From Streptomyces sp. MspMP-M5 (GTDB lineage Bacteria > Actinomycetota > Actinomycetes > Streptomycetales > Streptomycetaceae): 64,000 nt of DNA. The notes beneath the pieces were generated by a model. That model worked only from the letters and a program-made list of their open reading frames with translations. It was not told the origin of the DNA and searched no databases. This document shows, one piece after another, positions 36,499 to 48,190 of this stretch. The first letter of the stretch is position 1. Every line of letters starts with the position of its first letter. The DNA lies in contig NZ_KB891878.1 in assembly GCF_000373585.1 (NCBI RefSeq), forward strand, positions 1 to 64,000, written 5' to 3'. The translations under genes were made by a program, and so were the position numbers.

Positions 36499-37158
36499 TC
36501 AGCCCGCTTCGGGCGCGGGCTGCCCGGGGAAGGCGGCGGCACCGCCCGGCGCGTCGCCGCCCCTGGTGTCGTCCCGCTCGTAGGTGAGCCGGTCGATCAC
36601 CTCGATCACCCCGTCCACGCTCTCGCAGAGCCGGACCGCGATCGGTACCAGGCTCCGGCGCTCCAGCGTGCCGGTGAGCGTCACGGTGCCGTCGGCGACG
36701 GCGACGGTGACCGCGGACGGCGCGACCCCGAGCGTGCGGGTCAGCACCTCCTCCAGGATCTCCTCCTGGATCGCCCGGTCGCGCCGCAGGAACAGCTGGA
36801 CCAGGTCGCTGCGGCTGATCACCCCGATGAGCCGGCCGCCCTCGTCGACCACCGGCAGCCGCTTGACCCGGCGCTGCTCCATCATCCGTGCCGCCTCGAC
36901 CACGCTCCACTCCGGCCGCGCCACCACGGCCGGGCTGGTCATGATCGCCTCGGCGTTGGCCGCGCCGGCCTTGGAGAGCTGCCGGCGCAGCAGATCGGCC
37001 TCGGACACCACCCCCACCGGCCGCCCGTCGTCGTCGACCACCGGAACGGCGGTGATGTCGTACTCGTCGAGCAGCCGCGCGATCTCCCGGAACTGGGTGC
37101 CCCGTTGGACGGTGACGGCGTTGGGGGTCATCAGATCGGCCACTCTGCGGTGCCTCAT
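36499..37158 (-). CDS. CBS-pair and BON domain protein
   Basis: A 219-residue protein. Two CBS domains (residues about 8-65 and 70-125; MTPNAVTVQRGTQFREIARLLDEYDITAVPVVDDD and the matching MTSPAVVARPEWSVVEAARMM) are followed by a BON domain (about residues 135-200, VTVAVADGTVTLTGTLERRS). CBS pairs bind adenine nucleotides; BON often binds membranes or lipids. Such proteins are common in actinomycete dormancy or hypoxia gene sets. Confidence 0.88.
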   Translation of the reverse strand: MRHRRVADLMTPNAVTVQRGTQFREIARLLDEYDITAVPVVDDDGRPVGVVSEADLLRRQLSKAGAANAEAIMTSPAVVARPEWSVVEAARMMEQRRVKRLPVVDEGGRLIGVISRSDLVQLFLRRDRAIQEEILEEVLTRTLGVAPSAVTVAVADGTVTLTGTLERRSLVPIAVRLCESVDGVIEVIDRLTYERDDTRGGDAPGGAAAFPGQPAPEAG

Positions 37159-37311
37159 GATGGGCCACTACCTCCGGATGTGCTCGTTCTGCCGGCCCCG
37201 GCCCGTTTTCGACCGGAGTCCTCTCTCATGATCCCGCGTCGCGCCCCCGAACGGCGTACACCCGCGGCGGAAGACGACGATGTGGTCTGGCCGCAGCCCC
37301 CAGGAACGTCG

Positions 37312-38202
37312 CTAGTCGTGCGGCACCACGGCAACGGGGCAGGTCACATGGTGGATGGCGGCATGGGCGACGGCGCCGATCCGGGGCGCCGGCAGCCGGT
37401 GGGGATGGCGGCGGCCGACGACCAGGAGGCCGGCCCCCGCGGCGGCCTCGACGACCGCCCGGGCCGGGCTGTCCGACAGCACGGTCCGCTGCACCAGGAC
37501 GCCGGGGAACCGTGCGCACCACGGGCGCAGCGCCTCGGCCAGCTCGCGCTCGGCCGCCGCGGTCACCTCACCCGCCGCGTCCAGGTCCAGGCCCCACGGC
37601 GTGTAGACCTGGACGGGGAACGGGCGGCCGTGCACCACCTGGAGCAGGACCCCGCGGGTGGCCGCCGCGTCGAAGGCGAACTCCAGCAGCCGCTCGGCCG
37701 GCCCACCGAGCCCGACCCCCGCCACGACCCGCGGCCCGGCGCGTTCCCCCTCCCCCGGGCCACCGGCCGCCGCCCGCTCCGGCTCACCGGCCCGCACCAG
37801 GACCACCGGGCCCGCGGCCCGGGCCACCACGCTCAGGCTGACGTCACCGAGGACGAAGCTCTTCCATGCCGACAGGGCCCGCGACCCCAGCACCAGCAGC
37901 CGGGACTCCGCCGAGGCCCGCAGCAGCGCCGGCTCCGGCTCGTCGCCCACCAGGTCCTCGATGATCCGCAGCTGCGGATGGCGGGCCCGCACCGCGGCCG
38001 TGGCCGCGCGGACGACCTGCCGGGCGCAGACGTTCTGGTCCCGCTCGGGCGCGGTGTCCGGCGCCTGGGCGGCCAGCATGATCCAGGCGTGCAGCAGCCG
38101 CAGTACGGCGCCCCGCCGGTGCGCCTCGTCGGCGGCCCACTGCGCCGCCGCCAGGCCCTCCGCCGAGCCGTCGAGTCCGACGGTGACGATCTCCGGCTCC
38201 AT
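37312..38202 (-). CDS. Universal stress protein, two UspA domains
   Basis: A 296-residue protein with two UspA domains in tandem (about residues 5-140 and 160-295). Each ends with the ATP-binding G-x2-G-x9-G-type stretch, the first LVLGSRALSAWKSFVLGDVSLSVVARA and the second LVVGRRHPHRLPAPRIGAVAHAAIHH. It probably binds ATP in stress or hypoxia. The ATG at 38202 has GGGGAAGAG upstream. It lies beside the CBS-BON gene on the same strand. Confidence 0.88.
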   Translation of the reverse strand: MEPEIVTVGLDGSAEGLAAAQWAADEAHRRGAVLRLLHAWIMLAAQAPDTAPERDQNVCARQVVRAATAAVRARHPQLRIIEDLVGDEPEPALLRASAESRLLVLGSRALSAWKSFVLGDVSLSVVARAAGPVVLVRAGEPERAAAGGPGEGERAGPRVVAGVGLGGPAERLLEFAFDAAATRGVLLQVVHGRPFPVQVYTPWGLDLDAAGEVTAAAERELAEALRPWCARFPGVLVQRTVLSDSPARAVVEAAAGAGLLVVGRRHPHRLPAPRIGAVAHAAIHHVTCPVAVVPHD

Positions 38203-38352
38203 GACTCTTCCCCAACGCATCGATGCGCGGGACGCCCGCCCCGCATTATCGAGCCTGCGCGTCCGCGCGGCGCGCGGCCAGTGGGCCGGTGGGCACCGCA
38301 CGGGGGCCGAACGGCCCGGGCCGCCGCGGACGGACGGCCCGGGCCGGGGCCG

Positions 38353-40026
38353 TCACCGCACCGGCAGCGTCAGCTCGGCCGGGCCGTCCGCCAGCGAGCC
38401 GAACGCCACACTGCTCCCCCGCGGGGTGCTGCCCCCGTACAGCGGGTCCGCGGTGTCCAGCACCAGCGCGAGCCGGTGCCCGGCCGGCAGGTCGTACGCG
38501 GTGGGGTAGAGCGTGACGTCGAGCGAGAAGGGGTGCCCCGCCTGGCGGCCGGACCAGCTCTGCGGGGCGTGCGAGATCAGCTTGCCGATGCCCAGCGCGT
38601 TCACGTCGTAGAGGTAGGCGAAGGCGCTGCCCTTCGGCGTGGACGCGGTGACCGCCGTGTGCAGCCGCGCGGTACCGCGGAGTTGGAGACCCTTGGCGTA
38701 CGGCGCCGACTGCCAGAGCGCGGCGGAGCTGCGCGGCAGCAGCGGGACGACGACCGTGGGCGGCAGGCCGATCACCTGGTCGAGGGTCCCGGACAGTTCG
38801 GCGATGCCGCCGTCGGCGCCCGAGTCGGTGCCGCCGGCCACCCGCCGCCACCAGCCCTCGCCGCCCGCCGCGCCGAGGGTTCCGACGCCACCGGAGTCGG
38901 GACGGCCCAGCCGCAGCCGCTCCGTCCGGGAACTGACGGCCCGCCAGTTCTGGTAGTTCTCGTGCTCGCCGCCCGACCGGACCTCCAGCTCCACACCCTG
39001 GCGCGCCCCGCCGGAGCCCTTCAGATAGTGGTCGAGCCACTGCCGGGCGCTCTTCCAGGTGGCGTTCGGCAGCCCGAGCAGACTGGTCAGCTCCTGGGTG
39101 GCGTGGTCCCCGGGGCGTAGTTCCAGCCGCTTGGGCACGGTCAGCCGCTGGTAGAAGGACGTCATCTGGCCCGGGTTGAAGATGCTGTCGCCCCAGGCGT
39201 TGGCCATGAAGACAGCGGTGCCGTGGGCGTTGATGCGGTCCACGTAGCTGGCCGGGGACCTGGTGTGCGCCCACTGGATGACACGGGGCATGTCGCGGTC
39301 GGCGAAGAGGTCCGACAGCGTCCGGGCGAACTCGGGGCTGCGGCGGCCGGTCGGCGTCTGGACGGCGGCCAGCAGCCCGGCGGCCTGGAGGTGCCGGGTC
39401 TGCCCGCTGTAGAGCGCGTCGGTCAGGTCCGCCCAGCCGCTGAGCGAGGCCACCGCCTTGACCCGCGGATCGAAGGCCGCGCCCAGCAGCGTCAGGCCGC
39501 CGCCCAGCGAGAGGCCCACCATGCCGATGCGGCTGCGGTCGGCCGGGGTGTGGGCCAGGGCCCAGTCGATGACCGCGGAGATATCGCCCACGTCCTTGGG
39601 GCCCGCGACATCGATCTGCCCGCCCGAGCCCCAGAAGCCGCGCACCGTGTACGTCACCGCGACATAGCCGGCGGCGGCGAGCTGCCTGCCCTGCGCCACG
39701 TACTCCAGGTCGTTCTGCCCCCAGCTGGCCGGCTGGACGATCAGCGGGTAGTGGCCGTTCCGGTCGGCGCCCGGGGTCCCGGCCGCCGGGGTGAACACAT
39801 CGGCCTTGAGTACGGTGCCGTCCTTCAACGGGATGTCGACCAGCCGGAAGGCGGGGGCGGCGGACGCGTGGGCGGCGGACGGAGCGGCAGCCGGGGCGAC
39901 GGCCACCGCGGTCCCGCCGGGCACGGCCACCGCCAGGGCAGCGGCAACCACCCCCGCGCACAGGGAAACCGACACCCTTCGTCGTCGTCCGACGGGGTGG
40001 CCTGAGGTACGGCGGGATCGCGCCAT
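38353..40026 (-). CDS. Secreted CocE/NonD-type alpha/beta hydrolase (Xaa-Pro dipeptidyl-peptidase-like)
   Basis: A 557-residue secreted protein. The signal region contains an RRRR run and a hydrophobic core, cut near AVAVAPAAA. The alpha/beta hydrolase nucleophile is in GLSLGGG (about residue 170). The Asp and His of the triad are probably in NAWGDSIFNPG and PGDHATQEL. A C-terminal jelly-roll domain is typical of X-Pro dipeptidyl-peptidase (S15) and cocaine esterase. The substrate is unknown. Confidence 0.83.
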   Translation of the reverse strand: MARSRRTSGHPVGRRRRVSVSLCAGVVAAALAVAVPGGTAVAVAPAAAPSAAHASAAPAFRLVDIPLKDGTVLKADVFTPAAGTPGADRNGHYPLIVQPASWGQNDLEYVAQGRQLAAAGYVAVTYTVRGFWGSGGQIDVAGPKDVGDISAVIDWALAHTPADRSRIGMVGLSLGGGLTLLGAAFDPRVKAVASLSGWADLTDALYSGQTRHLQAAGLLAAVQTPTGRRSPEFARTLSDLFADRDMPRVIQWAHTRSPASYVDRINAHGTAVFMANAWGDSIFNPGQMTSFYQRLTVPKRLELRPGDHATQELTSLLGLPNATWKSARQWLDHYLKGSGGARQGVELEVRSGGEHENYQNWRAVSSRTERLRLGRPDSGGVGTLGAAGGEGWWRRVAGGTDSGADGGIAELSGTLDQVIGLPPTVVVPLLPRSSAALWQSAPYAKGLQLRGTARLHTAVTASTPKGSAFAYLYDVNALGIGKLISHAPQSWSGRQAGHPFSLDVTLYPTAYDLPAGHRLALVLDTADPLYGGSTPRGSSVAFGSLADGPAELTLPVR

Positions 40027-40214
40027 TGCTGCTCCAGGGGGTCTGACCGGGGCGCCACGGTGGCGTCCGTCCGGTGCGGTGATCGGGAGCGTAGGACGGC
40101 GCGACCGCCCCGGACGAGATCATGATCAGCCAAATTACCCGCTGGTAACACGCCGCCCGCAGCCCTTACTTGACCGGCCCGAGGGACGAAATGCGAGAGA
40201 TCGGGCAAATGGTT

Positions 40215-40227
40215 TAGGGTGCATGGA
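40215..40227 (+). promoter_or_regulatory. -10 box placed for a leaderless mRNA
   Basis: TAGGGT at 40215-40220 ends 6 nt before the ATG of the next gene, so transcription would begin at or beside the start codon. No ribosome-binding site is seen. The -35 is poor. Confidence 0.4.
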
Positions 40228-40550
40228 TGATCTTTATCGTTGTGAAGTTTCCCGTGAAGCCGGAATGCGCCGAGGAGTGGCCCGAGAAGGTCAGCGCCTT
40301 CACCCGCGCCACCCGCGAGGAGCCGGGCAACCTCTGGTTCGAGTGGTCGCGCGACCTCGAGGACCCGAACACCTACGTCCTGGTCGAGGCGTTCAAGGAC
40401 GACGCGGGCGAGGCCCATGTGAACTCCGACCACTTCCGCGCCGGCCTGGAGGCCATGCGCCCGCTGCTGCGCCGCACCCCCGACATCGTCAGCACCACGA
40501 TCAAGGACGCGGACGGCTGGAGCGCGATGGGCGAGCTCCAGATCGGCTGA
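40227..40550 (+). CDS. Putative quinol monooxygenase (antibiotic biosynthesis monooxygenase domain)
   Basis: A 107-residue single-domain protein of the dimeric alpha/beta barrel ABM family (YgiN-like): IVVKFPVKPECAEEWPEKV, EEPGNLWFEWSRDLEDPNTYVLVEAF and HVNSDHFRAGL. It would work without cofactor on quinols or other small aromatics. No RBS; the promoter suggests a leaderless transcript. A strong hairpin follows. Confidence 0.85.
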   Translation: MIFIVVKFPVKPECAEEWPEKVSAFTRATREEPGNLWFEWSRDLEDPNTYVLVEAFKDDAGEAHVNSDHFRAGLEAMRPLLRRTPDIVSTTIKDADGWSAMGELQIG

Positions 40551-40575
40551 CACCCACGCAAGACCGCGAGACGAC

Positions 40576-40612
40576 GAGGCGGCGGGCCACCCTTGGGGCG
40601 GCCCGCCGCCTC
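40576..40612. terminator. Bidirectional hairpin between convergent genes
   Basis: GAGGCGGCGGGCC (40576-40588) pairs perfectly with GGCCCGCCGCCTC (40600-40612) across an 11-nt loop, centred between the ends of the monooxygenase and DUF72 genes. Confidence 0.8.
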
Positions 40613-40624
40613 GCTGCCGTCGCC

Positions 40625-41398
40625 CTAGTGCGGGGGCGGGGTACGGGCCGGTGCGCGGGTCACCGTGCGGCCCGCGGTGGTCGCCGCGTGGGCGAAGTGG
40701 GCGGCGTCGAGGACGGCGGCTCCGCCGGGGTCGTTGTTGAAGTAGGCGTAGACGTCGGCGCGGTCGGGCCAGGTGTCGGCGATCCGTTGCAGCCAGGTGT
40801 GCAGTGACTGCCGTCCGTAGCGCGGCCAGGGCTCGGCGCGGCCCTCGTGGAAGCGGAGGTAGCCCCAGTCGGCGGTCCGCCACAGCGGCGTCACGGGGCG
40901 GGACCCGCGGTCGGCCCAGCACAGTGCGGCGCCGCGGCGCTCCAGTACGGTGCGGACGGCGTCGGTCCACCAGGAGTCGTGGCGGGGTTCGACGGCGACC
41001 CGGGTGCCGGCGGGGAAGCAGTCCAGGCAGGTGTCCAGGAGTCCGGCGTCGGCGTGCAGGGTGGGCGGCAGTTGGAGCAGTACGGGGCCGAGCCGGGGGC
41101 TCAGGTGCGCGGCGCGGGTCATCAGTCGGCGGACCGGCTCCTGGGGGTCACGGAGGCGTTTGATGTGGGTGAGGTAGCGGCTGGCCTTGACCGCCATGAC
41201 GAAGCCGTCCGGCGTCCGGTCCCGCCAGTCGGCGAACGTCCTGGCCTCGGGCAGGCGGTAGAAGGCGGCGTTGCTCTCGACGGTGGCGAAGTGCCGGGCG
41301 TACTCCTCCAGCCAGAGCCACTGTGGGACGTCGGGCGGGTAGAGGACGTCGCGCCAGTCCCGGTACTGCCAGCCGGAGGTGCCGAGGTGGATGGTCAT
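40625..41398 (-). CDS. DUF72 domain protein
   Basis: A 257-residue TIM-barrel protein of the DUF72 (YecE-like) family: [64 protein letters not shown], and a closing [18 protein letters not shown]. Function not established; nuclease-like or nucleotide-binding roles have been suggested. Start ATG at 41398; convergent with the preceding gene. Confidence 0.85.
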   Translation of the reverse strand: MTIHLGTSGWQYRDWRDVLYPPDVPQWLWLEEYARHFATVESNAAFYRLPEARTFADWRDRTPDGFVMAVKASRYLTHIKRLRDPQEPVRRLMTRAAHLSPRLGPVLLQLPPTLHADAGLLDTCLDCFPAGTRVAVEPRHDSWWTDAVRTVLERRGAALCWADRGSRPVTPLWRTADWGYLRFHEGRAEPWPRYGRQSLHTWLQRIADTWPDRADVYAYFNNDPGGAAVLDAAHFAHAATTAGRTVTRAPARTPPPH

Positions 41399-41544
41399 GG
41401 GGGATGGGTCCCCGGCCGGGCGTGTGGCGTATCAGACGGGGAAGGGGAGCGGGGAAGGCGGGGTCCCACCGGGTGCCCCGGTTTCCGCAGGTCCGGCCGC
41501 CGCCCGCAGCCAGGACGGGGAACATTGGCCGCAAAAGGTGCATC

Positions 41545-41573
41545 TTGACAGCTGTCGGGGCACGTTCTATGCA
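41545..41573 (+). promoter_or_regulatory. Candidate vegetative promoter of dnaK
   Basis: TTGACA at 41545-41550, a 17-nt spacer and TATGCA at 41568-41573, about 136 nt before the dnaK ATG. No HspR (HAIR) or CIRCE repeat was found, so this copy is probably not under the usual heat-shock repressors. Confidence 0.45.
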
Positions 41574-41708
41574 GATGGTGTAGCCGACTCGGGCGCCATA
41601 TCAGCAGGTGAGAGGCGTTGCGAGAGGCGCGGCCGGGCGCCGTCCCGGCCGGGGCGGCCCCGGCGCGCGCCGTCGCCCCCGGATCGGGCCGCGAGACCAG
41701 GAGGAGAC

Positions 41709-43591
<1,883 letters not shown>

Positions 43592-43595
<4 letters not shown>

Positions 43596-44281
43596 ACCGC
43601 CCGACCGACGTCGGTCGGCGCTCCCGCCCGCCGCTCGCGCTCGTCGGGCGCACCGGGTCGGAGCGGGGGCCGGCCCCGCCGCCGCGGCCGGAGCCGGACC
43701 CGGTGCGGCCGGACCGGGAGTCCGCCCGCGCGGCGACGCACCCCGCGCGGCGCCGCGGCGCGTCCTCCGGCGCCGCCCGTACGCCCGCCGGGGAGCCCGA
43801 CGCCGAACGGCTCGCCGCGCAGCTGCGGGAGCGCACGTCCGATCTCCAGCGGCTCAAGGCCGAGTTCGACAACTACCGGCGCCGGGTGCACCGCGACCGG
43901 CTGGCGGTCGGCCAGATCGCCGTGGGCAATGTGCTGGAACGGCTGCTTCCGGTGCTCGACGCGCTCGCCGAGGCCACCGCGCAGGGCGAACTGACCGGAG
44001 GCTTCCGGCGCGTCGCCGAACTCCTGGAGGCGGAGCTGGCGTCGCTGGGCCTCACCTCCTTCGGCGCCGCGGGCGAGCCCTTCGACCCGCACGTCCACGA
44101 GGCGGTGGCCTATACCCCGCCCGAGCGCACCGGCCCGGCCACCCCCGGCGCCACGGACGAACGTACGGTGTGCGCCGAGATCGTCCGCCGGGGCTTCCGG
44201 GTCGGCGACCGGCTGCTGCGCCCGGCCGAGGTGACGGTGACCGGCCGGCCGCCGGACCCGCAGGGCGACCAACTGGCGTGA
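43592..44281 (+). CDS. grpE: Nucleotide exchange factor GrpE
   Basis: A 229-residue protein. A disordered Arg/Pro-rich region covers residues 1-80. The coiled-coil starts near [30 protein letters not shown], and the GrpE head has [38 protein letters not shown] and a closing [21 protein letters not shown]. It drives ADP release from DnaK. The start overlaps dnaK, so both are made together. Confidence 0.92.
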
Positions 44282-44302
44282 GAAATGCGGCAGTTGCGCG
44301 GC

Positions 44303-45892
44303 TCACCGGACCGGGGTGCCGCGCGCCGCCGTCCGCCGCCCGCTCACCGTGCCGGCCACCACCAGTGTCCCGACGGCCGCCAGGCACAGCCAGGCGAAGG
44401 TGTCGCCGATCCGGTCGTAGACCGTGGTGGTGCCGTGCACCGGGACGTAGGCCACGGTGGCCTGCCGGTCGGTGCCGAAGTAGTCCGTGGTGGCCAGCAC
44501 ATGGCCCTGGTTGTCGAAGGCCGTCGTCACGCCCTCGGCGTCCTGGCGGAACAGCGCATAGCCGGCCTCGACGGCCCGGAGGGCGGCCTTGCGGGTGTGC
44601 GCGCTCCCGTATTCCCGCCAGTCGTGGGAGGGCACCAGCATGATGTCGGCCGGGACCCGCATCATGTCGGGGAAGTCGGCGTCGTAGCAGATGACGTTGG
44701 CCAGCCGGCCGTACGGGGTGGCGACGACCGGGACCCGGCCGTCGCCGGGGGTGAAGGTCTCCGACCCGGGGATGGGGTGGGCCTTCTGGTAGGTCCAGCG
44801 CACGGTGCCGCGGGGGTCGATGAGCAGCGTCTCGTTGCGGCCGTAGGACGGTGCCTGAGCGGTGTGGACGCCGATGCCGATCTCCAGGTGGATGCGGGAG
44901 CGGCGGGCCTCCTCCCGGGCCGCCGCGATGACCGCGGGCTCGTCGGCGGCCAGCGCCCGCACCCCCTGCTCGGGCCAGACCACGATCCCGGCGCCGGCCG
45001 CGGCCTCCCGGCGGGTGGCGGCCAGCAGAGTGTCGAGCACCCCGCGCAGCGCCGGGCGGAGGCTCGCCGGCGGGGCGGTGGCGAGGGCCGCGCGGCCGCC
45101 GTCGGCCTGGGCGTAGGCCGCCTTCTGGGCGCGGAGCGCGGTCGCGTCGGCGCTGACCCCGGCGATCCGTACCGTCGGCCCGTCCGGCGGGAGGAAGGCG
45201 AGGCGGGCGCCGCCGGCGAGGACGACGGCCAGCAGCACCGCGGCGCAGGTGAGCACGGCGCGCCGCGCGGCGTGCCAGGAGGCCCTCTCCCAGGCGAGAT
45301 TGGCGACCGCGGCGCACCAGGCGATGAGGAAGCCGATCCCGTAGGAGCCGGTGACCGAGACGAGCTGGAGGAGCGGCAGCATGCCGTCCTGGGTGACCGC
45401 CAGCGAGCCGTAGGCGGTGCCGAACGGGGAGAGCAGGGTGATCAGGAACTCCGCCCCGGCCACCGCCGCGGGGAACACCAGCAGCGCCGCCCAGGGCCGC
45501 AGCCGGCCGGTCAGCAGCCGGTCGAGGAGGAACGGCAGGGTCAGCAGCGCGGCGAGCGCGGCCGCCCCCGCCAGGGCCACGGGACTGAACAGCGCCGACT
45601 CGACGAGCCAGAAGACCGCGGCCGTGGTGTTCGCCGCCCACAGCCACAGGGCGCCGGACCAGGCACGGCTGGTGCGGGCGAAGCGCAGCAGCAGGACGGG
45701 GAAGAGCCAGGCCGCGGCGGCGGTGTCCCAGCGGCCGCCGACGGCGAGGAGGTGGGCCGCGGTGCCCAGCGCCAGCCAGGCCCAGCGGGCGCGGGCCGCC
45801 GGGGTACGGGTACCGGCGTGGGCCGTCGGCCCGGCGGTGCTCAGGGTGCTCGTGGTGATCACGTGGTTCGTCGTCCCTTCGGGAGGCGCCAC
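44303..45892 (-). CDS. lnt: Apolipoprotein N-acyltransferase-like protein
   Basis: A 529-residue membrane enzyme with six or so N-terminal helices (residues about 40-230) and a C-terminal nitrilase domain. The catalytic triad residues are seen as Glu in VVWPEQG, Lys in TYQKAHP and Cys in NVICYDADFPDM. It would add the third acyl chain to lipoproteins in the membrane; Streptomyces often have several copies. Start is GTG at 45892 or possibly the GTG at 45862; neither has a fine RBS. Confidence 0.82.
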   Translation of the reverse strand: MAPPEGTTNHVITTSTLSTAGPTAHAGTRTPAARARWAWLALGTAAHLLAVGGRWDTAAAAWLFPVLLLRFARTSRAWSGALWLWAANTTAAVFWLVESALFSPVALAGAAALAALLTLPFLLDRLLTGRLRPWAALLVFPAAVAGAEFLITLLSPFGTAYGSLAVTQDGMLPLLQLVSVTGSYGIGFLIAWCAAVANLAWERASWHAARRAVLTCAAVLLAVVLAGGARLAFLPPDGPTVRIAGVSADATALRAQKAAYAQADGGRAALATAPPASLRPALRGVLDTLLAATRREAAAGAGIVVWPEQGVRALAADEPAVIAAAREEARRSRIHLEIGIGVHTAQAPSYGRNETLLIDPRGTVRWTYQKAHPIPGSETFTPGDGRVPVVATPYGRLANVICYDADFPDMMRVPADIMLVPSHDWREYGSAHTRKAALRAVEAGYALFRQDAEGVTTAFDNQGHVLATTDYFGTDRQATVAYVPVHGTTTVYDRIGDTFAWLCLAAVGTLVVAGTVSGRRTAARGTPVR

Positions 45893-46066
45893 GGGCGGCG
45901 CCGTCCGGTCAGGTCATGACGCTAGAAAGGCCAGGGCGGGCACGGCGTCGTCCTGGATGCCGATCCGCCGCGGACCCGCGCAACCAGGGTTGCGCCGACG
46001 CCCCGCCGATGCCCTCCCCGGGCACGATCACCTCGGCCGAGGCGGGTGGTTAGCCTTGCCACCGTC

Positions 46067-47347
46067 ATGGACACACATCTCCCCGCCGTTCCACGCGGCG
46101 CCTGGCGCCGGCTCGCCGACCGGCGCCCCCGGCTCACCGATCTCGCGCTCGGCGGCGGGCTGACCGCGTTCGACGTGCTGACGCTGCTGGGCCGCGCGCC
46201 GGCGCCGCGGCCGGGCGGCGTGCTGCTCTGGGGCCTCCAGACGGTCCCGCTGCTGTGGCGCCGCCGCTGTCCGCGTGCCGTGCTGTGCGCCATGACCGCC
46301 GCCTTCGTCGCCTTCGAGGTGATCGATCCGGTGCCGGGCAAGATCCCCGGCCCGTTCCTGCTGGTCTTCGCCGTCTACGCGGTGGCCCGGTACACGCCGC
46401 TGCCGGCCGGTCTGCCCTGGACGGTGCTGTCGCTGCTGACGGCGGTGACGACCGATCTGCTGACCGGCCGGACCGGGCCGCCGCAGCCCGGTTCGCTGGA
46501 GCCGATCACCGCCACCACCTTCGTCGTCTTCTACGGCGCCGCCTGGCTCGTGGGATACGGGCGGCGGCGGATCGTGCGCCAGGCGGACCGGCTGCGCGAT
46601 CTCAACCTGCGGCTCGGCGACGCCAACGGGCAGTTGCGGGACGTCAACACCCGCCTGCGGGAGGCCAACGAGCGGCTGCGTGCGGAGCGGGAGATCAACG
46701 CCCGCCAGGCGGTGGTCACCGAGCGGGCCCGGATCGCCCGCGACCTCCACGACGTGGTCGCCCACCATGTGAGCGCCATCGCCCTCCAGGCACGCGCCAC
46801 CGAGGAGGTGGTGCGGGACGACCCGCCGGGCGGCCGGCGGGGCCTGGCGCGGATCGCGGAGGCCGCCGACACCGCCCTGGTCGAGATGCGCCGCATCCTG
46901 GGCCTGCTGACGGCGGGCGAGGAACGGGACGGGGACGCCGGGCCGGCACCGGAACCGTCCCTCCGCCACCTCGACCGGCTCGTGGCCGCCGCCGAGGCGG
47001 CCGGCTGCCGGGTGACCGCGCAGCTGGACGACGCCCTCGGCGAACTGCCGCCCGCACTCCAGATCTCGGCGTACCGGATCGTCCAGGAAGCGCTCACCAA
47101 CGTCCGCAAGCACGCCGGCCCCACGGACGTACGGGTCGCGCTGCGCCGCGACGGGACGGCGCTGACCGTCGCGGTCGAGAACGGGCCGCCCGCCACCGGG
47201 CACCGGCCACCGCCCGGCTCCGGCCGAGGGCTGCTCGGGATCCGGGAACGCGTCGCGGCGTTCGGCGGCACGGTGCACACCGGCCCGCTCCCGCACGGCG
47301 CCAGCTGGCGGCTGTCCGCCACCCTTCCCCTGGAGGCCCCCGTATGA
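46067..47347 (+). CDS. Two-component sensor histidine kinase (NarL-partner type)
   Basis: A 426-residue kinase. Four to five membrane helices fill about residues 20-160. A short coiled coil follows (LRDLNLRLGDANGQLRDVN), then the HisKA_3 box ERARIARDLHDVVAHHVSAIALQARA with the phospho-His, and an HATPase domain (NVRKHAG, GRGLLGIRERVAAFGG). The signal sensed is unknown. The stop overlaps the response regulator start. Confidence 0.9.
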   Translation: MDTHLPAVPRGAWRRLADRRPRLTDLALGGGLTAFDVLTLLGRAPAPRPGGVLLWGLQTVPLLWRRRCPRAVLCAMTAAFVAFEVIDPVPGKIPGPFLLVFAVYAVARYTPLPAGLPWTVLSLLTAVTTDLLTGRTGPPQPGSLEPITATTFVVFYGAAWLVGYGRRRIVRQADRLRDLNLRLGDANGQLRDVNTRLREANERLRAEREINARQAVVTERARIARDLHDVVAHHVSAIALQARATEEVVRDDPPGGRRGLARIAEAADTALVEMRRILGLLTAGEERDGDAGPAPEPSLRHLDRLVAAAEAAGCRVTAQLDDALGELPPALQISAYRIVQEALTNVRKHAGPTDVRVALRRDGTALTVAVENGPPATGHRPPPGSGRGLLGIRERVAAFGGTVHTGPLPHGASWRLSATLPLEAPV

Positions 47348-48042
47348 CGATCCGGGTGCTGCTCGCCGACGACCAGGAGATGGTCCGGGACGCGCTGCGG
47401 GCGGTCATCGACCGCCGGGCGGACTTCGAGGTCGTCGGAGCCGCCGCGGACGGCGCGGAGGCGGTCGCGCTCGCCGCCGACCTGCGCCCGGACGTGGTGG
47501 TGATGGACGTCCGGATGCCCGGCATGAACGGCGTCGAGGCCACCCGCCGGCTGCGCGCCGACTGGCCGCACCCCGGCCCGCCGCCCCGCGTCCTGGTCCT
47601 GACCACCTTCGACCTGGACGAGTACGTGCACGCCGCGCTGCGCGCCGGGGCCGGCGGGTTCCTGCTCAAGAACAGCCCGCCGGACCAACTCGTGCACGCC
47701 CTGCGGGTGGTGGCCGATGGCGAGGCGATGCTCGCCCCCAGCGTCACCCACCGGCTGATCGGCGCCTTCACGGCACTGCCCGCGGGCCTGCTGCCCGGCG
47801 CCCCGCCGCGGCGCGACGCCGCCGCCCGGCTGCTCGACACCCTCACCGCCCGCGAACTGGAGGTGCTCGTCCTCGTCGCCCGGGGCCGCTCCAACCTCCA
47901 GATCGGCGAGGACCTCGGCCTGTCCCGACCCACCGTGAAGAGCCGTGTCAACCGCATCCTGACCCGGCTCGGCCTGGACAACCGCGTACAGGCCGCCCTC
48001 CTCGCCCACGAGGCGGGGCTCCTTGGGCCCGGCCCGCTCTGA
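47344..48042 (+). CDS. NarL/FixJ-family response regulator
   Basis: A 232-residue regulator. The receiver domain has DD at residues 9-10, phospho-Asp55 in VVVMDVRMPG and Lys near LLKNSPP. A LuxR-type HTH lies at the C-terminus (LTARELEVLVLVARGRSNLQIGEDLGLSRPTVKSRVNRIL). Cognate to the kinase just upstream, with an ATGA overlap. Targets unknown; the P450 148 nt downstream is one candidate. Confidence 0.93.
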   Translation: MTIRVLLADDQEMVRDALRAVIDRRADFEVVGAAADGAEAVALAADLRPDVVVMDVRMPGMNGVEATRRLRADWPHPGPPPRVLVLTTFDLDEYVHAALRAGAGGFLLKNSPPDQLVHALRVVADGEAMLAPSVTHRLIGAFTALPAGLLPGAPPRRDAAARLLDTLTARELEVLVLVARGRSNLQIGEDLGLSRPTVKSRVNRILTRLGLDNRVQAALLAHEAGLLGPGPL

Positions 48043-48190
48043 CCCGTCCGCCGGCTGCCCGGGCACGTCGCGCGGCGCTCTTGCGGGGTGGTGCGGGGGC
48101 GGCAAGGGTGGGCCGTGGTCGTCCCGCCGGGCGGACGACGGTGTCCGGCCCGGCGCAGAGCCGGAAGACCGGAAGAGAGGTGGAGAGCGC